Source of the DNA: Sinomonas humi
Lineage (GTDB): Bacteria; Actinomycetota; Actinomycetes; Actinomycetales; Micrococcaceae
DNA length: 64,000 bases
Direction: 5' to 3'
Assembly (NCBI RefSeq): GCF_000802235.1
Contig: NZ_JTDL01000037.1
Coordinates: 124,001 to 188,000, forward strand
Shown here: one piece after another, positions 38,606 to 47,733 of the stretch
Layout: every line of letters begins with the position of its first letter
Numbering within the stretch: position 1 is the first letter of the stretch
Program-made: the position numbers and the translations under genes
The notes under the pieces: model-generated
Databases searched by the model: none
What the model saw: the letters and a program-made list of their open reading frames with translations, nothing else
What the model was told of the DNA's origin: nothing

Positions 38606-38689
38606 TATTCGGTTGTCAAACCGACCGGCACCTCGCGGCGACCGGAACATCCAGTATAGCGCCTTCGGCTGCCCCGCTATTCCCGTCCG

Positions 38690-39994
38690 TCAGTGGGGTA
38701 GGAGTCCCGCCCGGTCCTTCGCTTCAAGCACCGTCAGGGCGGCCGCATCTACGACCTTCGCGAATCCGGGATCGGAGCGGGCACGGTCCACGATTCCCTG
38801 CCAGACGAGAGGCGCGCGCGTCTGGTCGGAGCAAAGAACCATAGTGCCTCCAGCGGCCAGAAAATCCGCCCCCCGATAGTTGAGGAGGAATCCGGAGACC
38901 TGCTTGGCGTCGCAAATGTCGTCGGACGCGACTATGCCCTTGAATCCCAAGTCTCCACGCAGCATTCCCTGAATCACCGTTGGCGAGAAGACGGCATAGT
39001 TGTTGGGATCGATAGCAGGGTAGAACGCATTGGACAGCATCACCCATGGCGCCCCGGCCTGGACAGCGTCTGCGAAAGGCGCGACGTCGGGGTCGCTTCG
39101 AGTGGTCACGGAATCGGTGACGTTTGTACTTGTGTCCGTATTCGCCGTGACTCTTCCGAGGCCCGGGAAGTGCTTCACAGTAGCCTCAACTCCGGAGTCG
39201 GCCATGCCTTGCGCGAAGGCCACGCCATGGGCTGCGACTTCAGCGGGGGTGAACCCAAACTCGCGCTGATACTTGCCGATCGGTACGTTCTGCGGGGCAA
39301 AGGCCGCCGATGGGACAGTATCCATCACGGGAGCGAAATTCACGTCCACTCCGACGGCTGCAAGTTCGCGCCCCCACTCCGTGGCAGCGGCGCGCAATGC
39401 GTCGGGAGACATGGTGCCTTGAACGAGGGCAGATGGCATTTCGGAGAATCCGGGGCCCCGGAGGATCTGGACCTGACCGCCCTCCTGGTCCGTCGCCACG
39501 AAGGGGGCGACGCCGAGCGTCGCCGCCGGAGTGGCCTGGGCTCGCGCCGCCCGGACGACTTCCGCCACGGCAGCAGCCCCCGCCGTCGTCCGCCCTTTGA
39601 GGAACACGTTGCCGATGTGATCGCTGCCGAGCGCCTCCAGAGAGGCCGCATCAAGCCCTGAGACCGGAACGCTCGTCATGATTACCTGCCCAACGCGTTG
39701 TTCGAGCGTCATCGACGCGAGCAGCTGCTGCGCACGGCTCTGCGGCGGCGGCGCTGGGGGCGGCGGCGGAGCGGCCGACGGCGTGGGTCCGGGGCGCGCT
39801 GGCGCCGTGGACGTGGTGGGACTAGGTGAGTGGGTGCTCGGGGACGGGCTCGGGATGTTCGACGACGGCGGAGCGGCGCTCGGCGTCGTCATCGAGGCCA
39901 GCAGGCCGGGAACTACAACAGCCGCGACGCCGCCGAGGACGAGCACGACACTCACGGCGATAGCGATCACCGCCCTACGGCTCGGCTGTGCCAC
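38690..39994 (-). CDS. Membrane-anchored glycoside hydrolase family 3 protein
   Basis: A 434-residue protein with an N-terminal hydrophobic anchor (residues 9-33), then a long Pro/Ser/Thr linker to about residue 85, then a single GH3 N-domain. Family motifs are ATDQEGGQV, KHFPGLGR and the nucleophile region VASDDICDA. In NagZ-type beta-N-acetylglucosaminidases KHFPGHG is followed by a D-x-H dyad; here the aligned triplet is NTD, so the catalytic His is missing. It may be a diverged hydrolase of the cell wall. GTG start with GGAAGGGAAC. It lies between smpB and ssrA. Confidence 0.85.
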   Translation of the reverse strand: MAQPSRRAVIAIAVSVVLVLGGVAAVVVPGLLASMTTPSAAPPSSNIPSPSPSTHSPSPTTSTAPARPGPTPSAAPPPPPAPPPQSRAQQLLASMTLEQRVGQVIMTSVPVSGLDAASLEALGSDHIGNVFLKGRTTAGAAAVAEVVRAARAQATPAATLGVAPFVATDQEGGQVQILRGPGFSEMPSALVQGTMSPDALRAAATEWGRELAAVGVDVNFAPVMDTVPSAAFAPQNVPIGKYQREFGFTPAEVAAHGVAFAQGMADSGVEATVKHFPGLGRVTANTDTSTNVTDSVTTRSDPDVAPFADAVQAGAPWVMLSNAFYPAIDPNNYAVFSPTVIQGMLRGDLGFKGIVASDDICDAKQVSGFLLNYRGADFLAAGGTMVLCSDQTRAPLVWQGIVDRARSDPGFAKVVDAAALTVLEAKDRAGLLPH

Positions 39995-40053
39995 GTTCCC
40001 TTCCTGTCAGGGGGTCGGCAATTCGGCTTCGGCAATTCAGCGCAGCAACCGAC

Positions 40054-40524
40054 TCAACGACGGTTGCGGGCCCTCATGGCTCTGAGGGCCTCGCGGTTGT
40101 CCTGCTTTTCGCGAAGGGCCTGACGCTTGTCGTATTCCCTCTTGCCTCGGGCGAGCGCGATCTCGACCTTGGCTCGACCCTCGTTGAAGTACACCTGCAA
40201 CGGGACCACGGTCAGTCCCTGCTCGTTGACCTTGTGCTCGATCTTCACGAGCTCCTCGCGGTGCAGCAGCAGCTTGCGCCGCCGCCGCGCCGAGTGGTTG
40301 GTCCAGCTCCCTTGCGTGTACTCGGGGATGTTGACACCCTCAAGCCAGAGCTCTCCGTTGGAGAACGTGCAGAAGCCGTCAGTGAGGGAGATATGCCCGT
40401 CCCGGAGGGACTTCACCTCGGTGCCCATGAGCACTAGCCCGGCCTCCCACGTATCGAGGATGTGGTAGTCGTGCCGGGCCTTGCGATTGGTTGCTACTGC
40501 TTTGCGGCCGGTTTCCTTGGGCAC
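40054..40524 (-). CDS. smpB: SsrA-binding protein SmpB
   Basis: A 156-residue RNA-binding beta-barrel that carries tmRNA to stalled ribosomes. Conserved parts are [19 protein letters not shown]-type [30 protein letters not shown] and the basic C-terminal tail ([20 protein letters not shown]). The GTG start has GAGGAGGGA. The gene sits in the prfB-ftsE-ftsX-M23-smpB run and close to ssrA. Confidence 0.97.
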   Translation of the reverse strand: MPKETGRKAVATNRKARHDYHILDTWEAGLVLMGTEVKSLRDGHISLTDGFCTFSNGELWLEGVNIPEYTQGSWTNHSARRRRKLLLHREELVKIEHKVNEQGLTVVPLQVYFNEGRAKVEIALARGKREYDKRQALREKQDNREALRAMRARNRR

Positions 40525-40607
40525 GCCTGTCCCTCCTCACTGGGCTCGGATCCGGTTCGATGGGGAGCCGGTGGCTCCCGAAGACCTCAAATTCTATCGC
40601 AGTGGAC

Positions 40608-42035
40608 TCACATGATCGTGAGCGGGTTGACCGCCGAGCCATTGAGCCACGTCTCGAAGTGCGCATGGCATCCGGTCGAGTTTCCGGTGCTGCCTGAGTA
40701 TGCAATGAGCTGGCCTTGGCTCACTGACTGACCCGGCGAGACCGTGACGCTCGAGTTGTGGTAGTAGACCGTCGTGAGCGAGTTCCCTTGGATCACACCA
40801 TGGGAGATCATCACAGTCCATCCACCGCCGCCGTTCGTCCAGCCGCCCACCGTCACGGTTCCCGCGGCCGCCGCATACACTGGCGTTCCGCATCCCACGC
40901 CAAAGTCGATGCCCGTGTGCATGTAGCCGCCGGTGCCGAAGAAGTCGATGGTGCCGGGCGGCGTCGCCCGCCACCCAAAGCCCGAAGTGATGGGCGGATT
41001 GCCAGCGAACGGGTAGCGCAGGCCGAACGCTGACGGCGACCCGACTTGGACTGCCTGGTCTCTCACGGACTGCGCTGCGGCGTCGGCCGCTGAGTTGTTC
41101 CGGCCCGCTGCGAGCGCCGCAGCACGCGCCTCGGCCGCCTTCTGCTCGGCGAGCCTGCGCTGCTCTGCCTCCCATGCCTCGCGCAGCCGGCGATCGCGGT
41201 CTGCGATCTGCGCTGCGATCTGGTCCTGCTGTCGCTTGACATCCGCCATCTGCTGCTGGATCGCGGGACGCTGTGCCTCGAGTTCCTTGTTCAGACGGTC
41301 TGTGTCAGACACGAGCTTGTCGACAGCAGCCTTCTTGGACGCCGCGTCGTCGCGTGCCGCCTGCTCACGCTGGAGCGCTTGGTCCGCTTGAGACTTGAGA
41401 TCCTGAATCTCGCTCTCCACGGCGGTGAGCCGAGCCTCCGAGTTCACGTTCGCTGCCGTCTGCTGCGAGAGCCGCTCGAGCGCGGCGTTCTGGCTCCGCA
41501 GCGCCTGATCGGCGAGGTCGATGCTCCCGGTCAGACTCCCGCCGCCGGTGTCGCCGAAGATCAGGCTCAGGTCGGATGGAACGCCGCCCGCCTTGTAGGC
41601 CTGAGTCGCGATCTGTCCAATGAGCTTCTTAGTCTCTTGCGCTTTGCCGCGATCGTCGGCGATCTGCTGGGTGATCTTGGCCTTGTTCTGCTGCGCCGCA
41701 TCCACGCGAACGGCGAGGGCGTCTGCTTCCTTTGTCGCGGAGGCAACACGCCCCTGCGCGTCGACCAGCGCCTGCTGCGCACCCGGGAGTTGCGCCCGGT
41801 AGGTCGCAAGATCGGATGCCGACTGGGAGATCCGCCCGTCGAGGAACTCCAGGGACGACTCCACCTGCTGCGCCTGCTGCGCGAGCTGGGCCTTCTGATC
41901 ATCGAGGTCATCGGCCCGGGCGGCACCGGAGGCCGCAAGGGTCAGGGCGAGCGAAATGGCGGCGACAGTGGCCGGCCCGCGGAATGCTGCCGCGGCCCCT
42001 CTCCGGCCAGCGTCAGGGGTGCAAGTGGTCGGCAT
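40608..42035 (-). CDS. Secreted M23 peptidoglycan endopeptidase with coiled-coil domain (FtsEX-linked)
   Basis: A 475-residue exported protein. After a signal peptide ending near ARADD, a coiled-coil domain of about 270 residues with heptads rich in Gln, Ala and Asp precedes a C-terminal LytM/M23 domain. The zinc ligands are intact: HTGIDFG and CHAHFE. So unlike E. coli EnvC, whose LytM domain is inactive, this one should cut peptidoglycan itself. It starts one base after the ftsX stop, so its coiled coil is the likely partner of FtsEX, which would switch it on at the septum. Confidence 0.92.
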   Translation of the reverse strand: MPTTCTPDAGRRGAAAAFRGPATVAAISLALTLAASGAARADDLDDQKAQLAQQAQQVESSLEFLDGRISQSASDLATYRAQLPGAQQALVDAQGRVASATKEADALAVRVDAAQQNKAKITQQIADDRGKAQETKKLIGQIATQAYKAGGVPSDLSLIFGDTGGGSLTGSIDLADQALRSQNAALERLSQQTAANVNSEARLTAVESEIQDLKSQADQALQREQAARDDAASKKAAVDKLVSDTDRLNKELEAQRPAIQQQMADVKRQQDQIAAQIADRDRRLREAWEAEQRRLAEQKAAEARAAALAAGRNNSAADAAAQSVRDQAVQVGSPSAFGLRYPFAGNPPITSGFGWRATPPGTIDFFGTGGYMHTGIDFGVGCGTPVYAAAAGTVTVGGWTNGGGGWTVMISHGVIQGNSLTTVYYHNSSVTVSPGQSVSQGQLIAYSGSTGNSTGCHAHFETWLNGSAVNPLTIM

Positions 42036-42036
42036 G

Positions 42037-42951
42037 TCAGACCTTCAGGTAGCGGCGAAGCGTCAACATGGATGAGGTGCCTGCGAGCACGACGCCCAGT
42101 CCGACGAGAAGCGGGGACAGCATGAGCGCCTGACCCGGCGAAATGAAGGCGGTGTCCGGGTACTGCTGTGCAAGGACGTCGCCGAGGAAGAACTTCGCCA
42201 CCGCCCACACCGTTGCGGAGGCGAGTACCGCTCCGATGACCGCGGCGATCACCCCCTCGAGGACAAAGGGCAGTTGGATCACGAGCTTCGAAGCCCCCAC
42301 GAGTCTCATGATGCCGGTCTCCCTCCTTCTGCTGAAGGCGGAGAGCCTAATCGTTGTGCCGATCAGCAGAATTGCACACACGATCATGACCGCCGCAATC
42401 ACGATGGCCACGACTGATGCACCGTTCATCACCGAGAAGAGCTTCTCCAGCAGCTGTCTCTGATCGATGACGGTCTCAACTCCTGGGCGCGACGAGAACG
42501 TCTCGCTGATGATCTGGTACTTCTGCGGATCCTTGAGATTGATCCTGAAGGATGACGGCAACTGGTCCGGAGTGACCGAGTCCACGATTGGCGAGTTCGC
42601 GAACTGTTCCTTGAAGTGCTGGTACGCCTCAGCCTGGGACTCGTAGTGATAGTCACTGATGTACTGGGACACGGCGGGCGAGTCGAGGAGTGCCTGGATC
42701 GCCTTCTGCTGGTCCGGGGTCACCGGCCCGCTCGCGCAGCCGGCAGAGCTTGAGCCCGGGCCACACAGGAAGATGGCGACCTGGACGCGGTCGTACCAGT
42801 AGCCCTTCATCTGGTTGATCTGCAGCTGGAGAATGCCCGCAGCACCGACGAAGGTCAACGACACGAACGTCACCAGGATGACGGAAACGACCATGGACAG
42901 GTTGCGGCGGAGGCCGCTGGCGATCTCGCCGAGGATGAACGCGAGGCGCAT
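42037..42951 (-). CDS. ftsX: Cell division protein FtsX (permease-like)
   Basis: A 304-residue membrane protein of the FtsX type: an N-terminal segment (GLRRNLSMVVSVILVTFVSLTF), a large extracellular domain of about 130 residues, then three membrane segments with the FtsX/MacB-like IRLSAFSRRRETGIMRLVGA. The extracellular domain has two cysteines (CGPGSSSAGC) that could form a disulfide. With FtsE it passes a cytoplasmic ATPase signal to cell wall hydrolases. The start overlaps the ftsE stop (TAATG). Confidence 0.95.
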   Translation of the reverse strand: MRLAFILGEIASGLRRNLSMVVSVILVTFVSLTFVGAAGILQLQINQMKGYWYDRVQVAIFLCGPGSSSAGCASGPVTPDQQKAIQALLDSPAVSQYISDYHYESQAEAYQHFKEQFANSPIVDSVTPDQLPSSFRINLKDPQKYQIISETFSSRPGVETVIDQRQLLEKLFSVMNGASVVAIVIAAVMIVCAILLIGTTIRLSAFSRRRETGIMRLVGASKLVIQLPFVLEGVIAAVIGAVLASATVWAVAKFFLGDVLAQQYPDTAFISPGQALMLSPLLVGLGVVLAGTSSMLTLRRYLKV

Positions 42952-43727
42952 TAGATCTCCTCCTCGCCCGCACCCGCGGGAGACGAAACACTATGGCGGT
43001 CCTCGGCGGGCTCCCCCAGCCGAGGGGGACGGACGGCAGGCATCATCGAGGTGTAGAGGGCCTTTGCCTCGTCACGAAGTACCCGGCCCGCCCCAAGCTC
43101 GATGACTCGCTTGCGCATCGAATTGACGATGTCGTCGTCGTGCGTCGCCATGACGACAGTCGTCCCGTTCTGGTTGATCTTGTCGAGAACCTGCATGATG
43201 CCCTGCGAAGTGGTCGGGTCAAGGTTTCCGGTCGGCTCGTCGGCGAGCAGGATGCCCGGGCGGTTGACGACGGCGCGTGCGATGGCGACGCGCTGCTGCT
43301 CGCCGCCCGAGAGCTCGTGCGGCATGCGGTGGCCCATGCCCTCAAGTCCTACGGTCTTGAGCACCTCCGGGACCGTCTCGCGAATGACGCTCCGGTTCTT
43401 CCCAATGACCTGCATCGCGAAGGCGACGTTGGCGAAGACAGTCTTCTGGGGCAGGAGGCGGAAATCCTGGAAGACGACGCCGATTCCACGGCGAAGCCGC
43501 GGAACGCGCCAACTGGAGAGCTTGGCGACGTTCTGTCCCGCGACGAAAACAGCGCCAGCTGTGGCGCGGTCCTCTCGGAGCACCAGGCGCAGAAAGGTCG
43601 ACTTACCAGAACCCGACGGGCCGACGAGGAATGCGAATTCGCCACGCTCGATCTCGATCGAGACCGAGTCGAGCGCTGGCCTGGCCTTTTTGTCGTAGAC
43701 CATCGTGACATTGTCGAAGCGGATCAT
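42951..43727 (-). CDS. ftsE: Cell division ATP-binding protein FtsE
   Basis: An ABC ATPase of 258 residues. Walker A is [13 protein letters not shown], the signature is [14 protein letters not shown], Walker B is [11 protein letters not shown], and the H-loop is MATHD. The FtsE-type N-terminus [20 protein letters not shown] fixes the ATG at 43727 with GGAAG upstream; the frame is open to 43775. A C-terminal tail of about 30 residues rich in Pro, Glu and Gly is extra. It forms the FtsEX complex with the next gene. Confidence 0.96.
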   Translation of the reverse strand: MIRFDNVTMVYDKKARPALDSVSIEIERGEFAFLVGPSGSGKSTFLRLVLREDRATAGAVFVAGQNVAKLSSWRVPRLRRGIGVVFQDFRLLPQKTVFANVAFAMQVIGKNRSVIRETVPEVLKTVGLEGMGHRMPHELSGGEQQRVAIARAVVNRPGILLADEPTGNLDPTTSQGIMQVLDKINQNGTTVVMATHDDDIVNSMRKRVIELGAGRVLRDEAKALYTSMMPAVRPPRLGEPAEDRHSVSSPAGAGEEEI

Positions 43728-43877
43728 GGCACTTCCGGCCCGGCATGGACGCAACAGATCCAGCACCCGGCGCACGGGCAGGGCTCGGGGACGGAGAGCG
43801 CCGGCTGCTCGACTATAAGCATGGGGCCCGGCTTCCGCCCACCAGTTGTGGCGGCGTGTCGCCGGACCGCGGAAGAA

Positions 43878-44996
43878 CTAGCTCTCCGCGAGCTGTCGCT
43901 GAGACGCCCGCCAGCGGATGCCGGCATCGATGAAGTCGTCGATATCGCCGTCGAGCACCGCCGCGGGGTTGCCCACTTCGTGCTCGGTGCGAAGGTCCTT
44001 GACCATCTGATAGGGGTTCAAGACGTAGGAGCGCATCTGGTCGCCCCACGAAGCCTTCACGTCGCCGGCGAGCGCCTTCTTTTCAGCGTCCTCCTGCTCC
44101 TTCTTGAGCAGGAGGAGACGAGACTGGAGGACGCGCATGGCTGCCGCACGGTTCTGGATCTGCGACTTCTCGTTCTGCATCGAGACCACGATCCCGGTGG
44201 GAATGTGAGTCAGGCGGACCGCCGAGTCGGTCGTGTTGACCGACTGGCCGCCCGGACCAGACGAGCGGAAGACGTCCACGCGGATCTCGTTGTCCGGGAT
44301 CTCGATCGAGTCCGTCTGCTCAATGAGCGGAATGACTTCGACGGCGGCAAATGACGTCTGCCTGCGGCCTTGGTTGTCGAAGGGGCTGATGCGAACCAAA
44401 CGGTGGGTGCCGGCTTCGACCGAAAGAGTGCCATAGGCGAAAGGAGCGTTGACCTCGAACGTCGCGGACTTGATGCCCGCTTCTTCCGCGTAGGACGTGT
44501 CCATGACCTTTGTCGCGTACCCTCTCCGCTCGGCCCAGCGGAGGTACATCCGCATGAGCATCTCCGCGAAGTCAGCCGCGTCCACACCGCCCGCGCCCGA
44601 ACGGATGGTGACGACCGCCTCGCGCTCGTCATATTCGCCGTTGAGCAGAGTCACCACCTCGAGCTCCTCGAGGGCTTTCCTGATCGCCTCGAGCTCCTTT
44701 GCCGCCTCCGCCATGGAGTCTGCGTCGGATTCCTCCTGGGCGAGCTCGACGAGCACCTCTAGATCGTCGATTCGCGTTCCGAGTTTCTCGACGCGTTCGA
44801 GCTCGGACTGACGGTGGGACAGGCGAGAGGTGACCTGTTGGGCCTTGGCGGGGTCGTCCCAGAGGTCGGGGACTCCGGCAGCCTCGCTGAGCTCGGCGAT
44901 CTCTTTGCGCAGTGCATCCACGTCCGTCACCTGCTCGATGGAATCGTGGGTGTTCCGGAGGGCGCGGATTTCTGCGGGGAAGTCGATCTCAGCCAT
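43878..44996 (-). CDS. prfB: Peptide chain release factor 2
   Basis: RF2 of 372 residues, which ends translation at UGA and UAA. The GGQ motif is in [18 protein letters not shown] and the stop-codon tripeptide SPF is in [11 protein letters not shown]. The N-terminal helical domain is complete. There is no sign of the programmed frameshift found in many bacteria; the frame is continuous from ATG at 44996 (TTGGAGGG before it). It leads the prfB-ftsE-ftsX-M23-smpB group. Confidence 0.96.
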   Translation of the reverse strand: MAEIDFPAEIRALRNTHDSIEQVTDVDALRKEIAELSEAAGVPDLWDDPAKAQQVTSRLSHRQSELERVEKLGTRIDDLEVLVELAQEESDADSMAEAAKELEAIRKALEELEVVTLLNGEYDEREAVVTIRSGAGGVDAADFAEMLMRMYLRWAERRGYATKVMDTSYAEEAGIKSATFEVNAPFAYGTLSVEAGTHRLVRISPFDNQGRRQTSFAAVEVIPLIEQTDSIEIPDNEIRVDVFRSSGPGGQSVNTTDSAVRLTHIPTGIVVSMQNEKSQIQNRAAAMRVLQSRLLLLKKEQEDAEKKALAGDVKASWGDQMRSYVLNPYQMVKDLRTEHEVGNPAAVLDGDIDDFIDAGIRWRASQRQLAES

Positions 44997-45020
44997 AACC
45001 CTCCAAGGTTACGTCATCGC

Positions 45021-45557
45021 TCAGCGGCTAAGCCGCGCCCGTGCGGTCGAGGTCGCCTCGATCTGAATGCCTTCCGGCAGCAGGATGCCGGCGAGAGGAA
45101 AGCGGACGACGGCGCACAGAGTCACCCGAGCGCTTCGGCCGTCAGGCGAACCGGTAGCGCTGCCCACTGTGAAGCCCTCGAAGCGCTCTTCTGCACCGCT
45201 TTCCTCTAGGAAAGCCGCTACGGCACCGCGCACGCGTTCAGGCCTCAGGGCTGCTCCGGGCAGGTCAGGACCGCCGACGATGTCGATCAATGTGAAGCTG
45301 TCAGCGGCAGCCTCTGCCGCCCCGTCTGCCGTTGACAACAGGCGTTGGCGCTCAATATGAACGGCCGAAACACCCGCGACAACAGAGGCGACCATCAGGC
45401 ACAGCATGACGTATCCAGCGAGCAGAAGCAGGATCTGACCTGACTCCTGCTGGCGGCCCGCCTGTCCCCCAGCCCGCCGCGCAGTCCCCATCGCTTCGTA
45501 CGCCACCGGGCCGCGCCTCAGGGCACGACCCCTCATCGCTAGTACCCCCCGAGTCAT
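45021..45557 (-). CDS. TadE/TadG-like pilus or secretion neighbourhood protein
   Basis: A 178-residue protein with one hydrophobic segment (ILLLLAGYVMLCLMVASVVAGVSAV) after an Arg-rich N-terminus of about 40 residues, then an extracellular domain. The HIERQRLLSTADGAAEAAAD stretch is typical of the helicase/secretion-neighbourhood TadE-like family (Rv3656c-Rv3654c region). It is the last of three TadE-like proteins. ATG at 45557 overlaps the upstream stop as ATGA; the frame is open to 45710 only by running over that gene. Confidence 0.8.
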   Translation of the reverse strand: MTRGVLAMRGRALRRGPVAYEAMGTARRAGGQAGRQQESGQILLLLAGYVMLCLMVASVVAGVSAVHIERQRLLSTADGAAEAAADSFTLIDIVGGPDLPGAALRPERVRGAVAAFLEESGAEERFEGFTVGSATGSPDGRSARVTLCAVVRFPLAGILLPEGIQIEATSTARARLSR

Positions 45558-46075
45558 CGATACCGCCCGACGATGTGACTGGCCCTTGCCGTGACTCGTC
45601 CAGCGCCCGGCTGGCCCTCTCCCCATGATTCGGTGAGCGGGAGTGGAGCCGTGATCTCCACGCTCACCGTGACGACGTTCCCGGGCTCGAGGCAATCCGA
45701 GCGACTGCACGCCACGTTTACGGTGGCGCTTCCGGCTCCCATCCCGAAGTCCGCAACAGCTACACGGACGGATTCCTCCGCCCGCAGCCTGGCGGCAGAG
45801 ATATCAGGAGCCGCGGCAAACGCCTTGGCCGCATGGTCGGCAGCCCCCACAGCGGCATATGCGGCCGCTTGGAGAATTCCGATGGTCAACACGAAGTACA
45901 CCACGGGAACAAGCAGTAGGGCGCCTAGTACGACAAACTCGACCACGGCGCTCCCCGCTTGGCCAGCGGTCGTTTCAGCCTCGCCTTCTATGGGTGCCTC
46001 GGCTCGAGCTCGCCCTTCCGAGGGGTGCTGGGGAAGCAGGCGAGCCGTGTGAAACCGACTAGGAAAGCGGCGCAT
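45554..46075 (-). CDS. TadE family pseudopilin-like protein
   Basis: A 173-residue protein. A polar N-terminus, then GQAGSAVVEFVVLGALLLVPVVYFVLTIGILQ, which has the TadE-type prepilin motif with Glu five residues into the hydrophobic helix, then an extracellular beta domain with a CSRSDC pair. TadE-like minor pilins are processed by a prepilin peptidase and assist Flp pilus assembly. ATG at 46075 overlaps the previous gene's end by 17 bases. The frame extends to 46354 only as a shadow. Confidence 0.85.
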   Translation of the reverse strand: MRRFPSRFHTARLLPQHPSEGRARAEAPIEGEAETTAGQAGSAVVEFVVLGALLLVPVVYFVLTIGILQAAAYAAVGAADHAAKAFAAAPDISAARLRAEESVRVAVADFGMGAGSATVNVACSRSDCLEPGNVVTVSVEITAPLPLTESWGEGQPGAGRVTARASHIVGRYR

Positions 46076-46463
46076 GGCCCGATACTCCGAGGACGCCGCG
46101 AGGGCCAACGAAGCCGACGAGGGGCAGAGGAGCGCGCACCCGGACTTCGACGAGCGGTGTTCCCTCCGCGCTCGTCGTTCGCACGGCCTCCACCTCAGAC
46201 GCGAAGGCGGGGCCGAGCGCCGCCTGCACGATCTCGGCCGTCCGTCCGGTCGCATCTGAGAGGCCACGATCTGCAAGCGCACCGTACCGGGCTCCCGAAG
46301 ATGCTGCGTCGACAAGCGTGTTGCGAACGTGGAGCACGAGCGTGAGCTGAACAATGGCGAGGAAGAGGACAGTCAGAAAGCTGCCGACGAGCACGAAGTC
46401 GGCAGGAGCCGAACCTGCGTCGACAGGACGATGGTCCCATCGATGAGACGGAACGCGCAGCAT
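46059..46463 (-). CDS. TadE family protein
   Basis: A 134-residue minor-pilin-like protein with SAPADFVLVGSFLTVLFLAIVQLTLVLHVRNTLVDAASSGARYGAL, the classic TadE N-terminal helix followed by the AAxxGARxGA stretch. The usual processing-site Glu is replaced by Asp (ADF). It begins five bases after the pilin gene stop and overlaps the next TadE gene. It is probably co-assembled with the two following proteins. Confidence 0.85.
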   Translation of the reverse strand: MLRVPSHRWDHRPVDAGSAPADFVLVGSFLTVLFLAIVQLTLVLHVRNTLVDAASSGARYGALADRGLSDATGRTAEIVQAALGPAFASEVEAVRTTSAEGTPLVEVRVRAPLPLVGFVGPRGVLGVSGHAPLS

Positions 46464-46468
46464 GAGGC

Positions 46469-46717
46469 CTACTTGCTCACCTTGCTGATCGCCTGCTGGA
46501 ACAGGCCTTCCAGCGCGGGCGCGGCGATGGCTAGCAGGCCCATGACCAACACGGCGCTCATAAGTGTGATCATGACCCAGCCCGGCACATCCCCGCGATC
46601 CCGTTCGGAATGACGAGATTCTTCCGGGCGACTAGCCCTACCCCTTCCCATTGGTGGGAGAACCAGGGTGCCAAATCTGCCCGTAGTATGAAGGACGTAA
46701 CGCGCGATGGTGCTCAT
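46469..46717 (-). CDS. Small pilin-like protein of the Tad locus
   Basis: An 82-residue protein with a 47-residue polar leader and one membrane helix (GWVMITLMSAVLVMGLLAIAAPALEGLFQQAISKVSK). Its size and position after tadC match the Flp/DUF4244-type major pilin of actinobacterial Tad loci. The expected Gly-x4-Glu-Tyr processing motif is not present, so the assignment is by context. AAAGGGAA is a good ribosome binding site. Confidence 0.7.
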   Translation of the reverse strand: MSTIARYVLHTTGRFGTLVLPPMGRGRASRPEESRHSERDRGDVPGWVMITLMSAVLVMGLLAIAAPALEGLFQQAISKVSK

Positions 46718-46791
46718 GATTCCCTTTCGGTTGATTTTTCGCTTGCTTGGCGTGGAATAGCTTGTGGTCGCTTCGAGGCACGGGGACGGCG

Positions 46792-47733
46792 TTATGGCCC
46801 CAATGCGATACTCGCGAACCCGGGAAAAACCGCGAACAAGATGGTGAGCGGGAGGATTCCGAAGACTAGCGGGACCATCATGCCGATCTCCTTACGCCCG
46901 GCTGCCTCCATCAGGTCTCGCTTCGCCGCGTCACGTACGTCCTGAGCTTGGGCTCGAAGCACGTCCGAAAGCGGGGTGCCACGCTCGATCGCCACTATCA
47001 GGCCGTCAACGAACCGGGAAATTGGGGCGAGGTCGACTCTTACGGCCATGGCTCGAAGGGCGCCGACGAGCGTTGCGCCCGCCCTTGTCTCGGCCGTTAC
47101 CCTTGAGAATTCCTCCGCGAGTGCTCCCGCAGAGACACCCGCGAGGCGATCCAGAGCACCGGCGGCGGTCTCGCCTGCCCCTACGGCAAGAGCAAACATG
47201 TCAGCTATAGCGGGAAATTCCGCGAGAATGCGGCGGTGACGTCTGCGGATCGTGGCTGTAAGGGCGAACTCCCGGCCCAAGAACCCGGCGACACCGGCCG
47301 CGAGGGACAGCAGAACAGCGAGAGGGGGCGGGATCTTCCCGGCGGAAGCGGCCCCGATTGCCGCCACGGACCCAACCCCGAACGCAAGCCCTGCCCAGAG
47401 GATCTGCTCTGATCGGAATTCGGTTACTCGACTGGACAAGCCAGCTTGTGCGAGTCGCCTTTCGAGCGCCGCCTTGCCTGCACCGAAACTCGACATCACC
47501 GCGACAGCTTCGGCAACCGCTGGTCGGAGAACGCGCTCAATCGAGCCGAACGGCGTCACACCGAGGTGGTCTGATCGAAGCAGGCGCGACGACGCATCCA
47601 CCGAGCGCAACTGTGGAGCCACACGTTCTGCGAAGGTTGTGCGGCGTAGGACAGGCAGGCGGGCGCACGTGATCCACAGCCCTAGGCCAAGAAGCGCGCC
47701 GCTCAGAACGGCCCATCCGGTCAGAGGACTCAT
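46792..47733 (-). CDS. tadC: Tad pilus inner-membrane platform protein TadC
   Basis: A 313-residue type II/IV secretion F-domain protein. It has membrane segments at the N-terminus (GWAVLSGALLGLGLW), around residues 100-150 and at the C-terminus (MVPLVFGILPLTILFAVFPGFASI), with the cytosolic T2SSF helical domain between (EFPAIADMFALAVGAGETAAGALDR). It forms the assembly platform with TadB. ATG at 47733 overlaps the tadB stop as ATGA. Confidence 0.9.
   Translation of the reverse strand: MSPLTGWAVLSGALLGLGLWITCARLPVLRRTTFAERVAPQLRSVDASSRLLRSDHLGVTPFGSIERVLRPAVAEAVAVMSSFGAGKAALERRLAQAGLSSRVTEFRSEQILWAGLAFGVGSVAAIGAASAGKIPPPLAVLLSLAAGVAGFLGREFALTATIRRRHRRILAEFPAIADMFALAVGAGETAAGALDRLAGVSAGALAEEFSRVTAETRAGATLVGALRAMAVRVDLAPISRFVDGLIVAIERGTPLSDVLRAQAQDVRDAAKRDLMEAAGRKEIGMMVPLVFGILPLTILFAVFPGFASIALGP

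Noticed and set aside
42993-44354. 453-codon plus-strand frame opposite ftsE and prfB
   Set aside because: Antisense to two core genes with clear motifs.
43878-44996. Programmed frameshift in prfB
   Set aside because: The reading frame is continuous from the start and has no in-frame UGA near codon 25.
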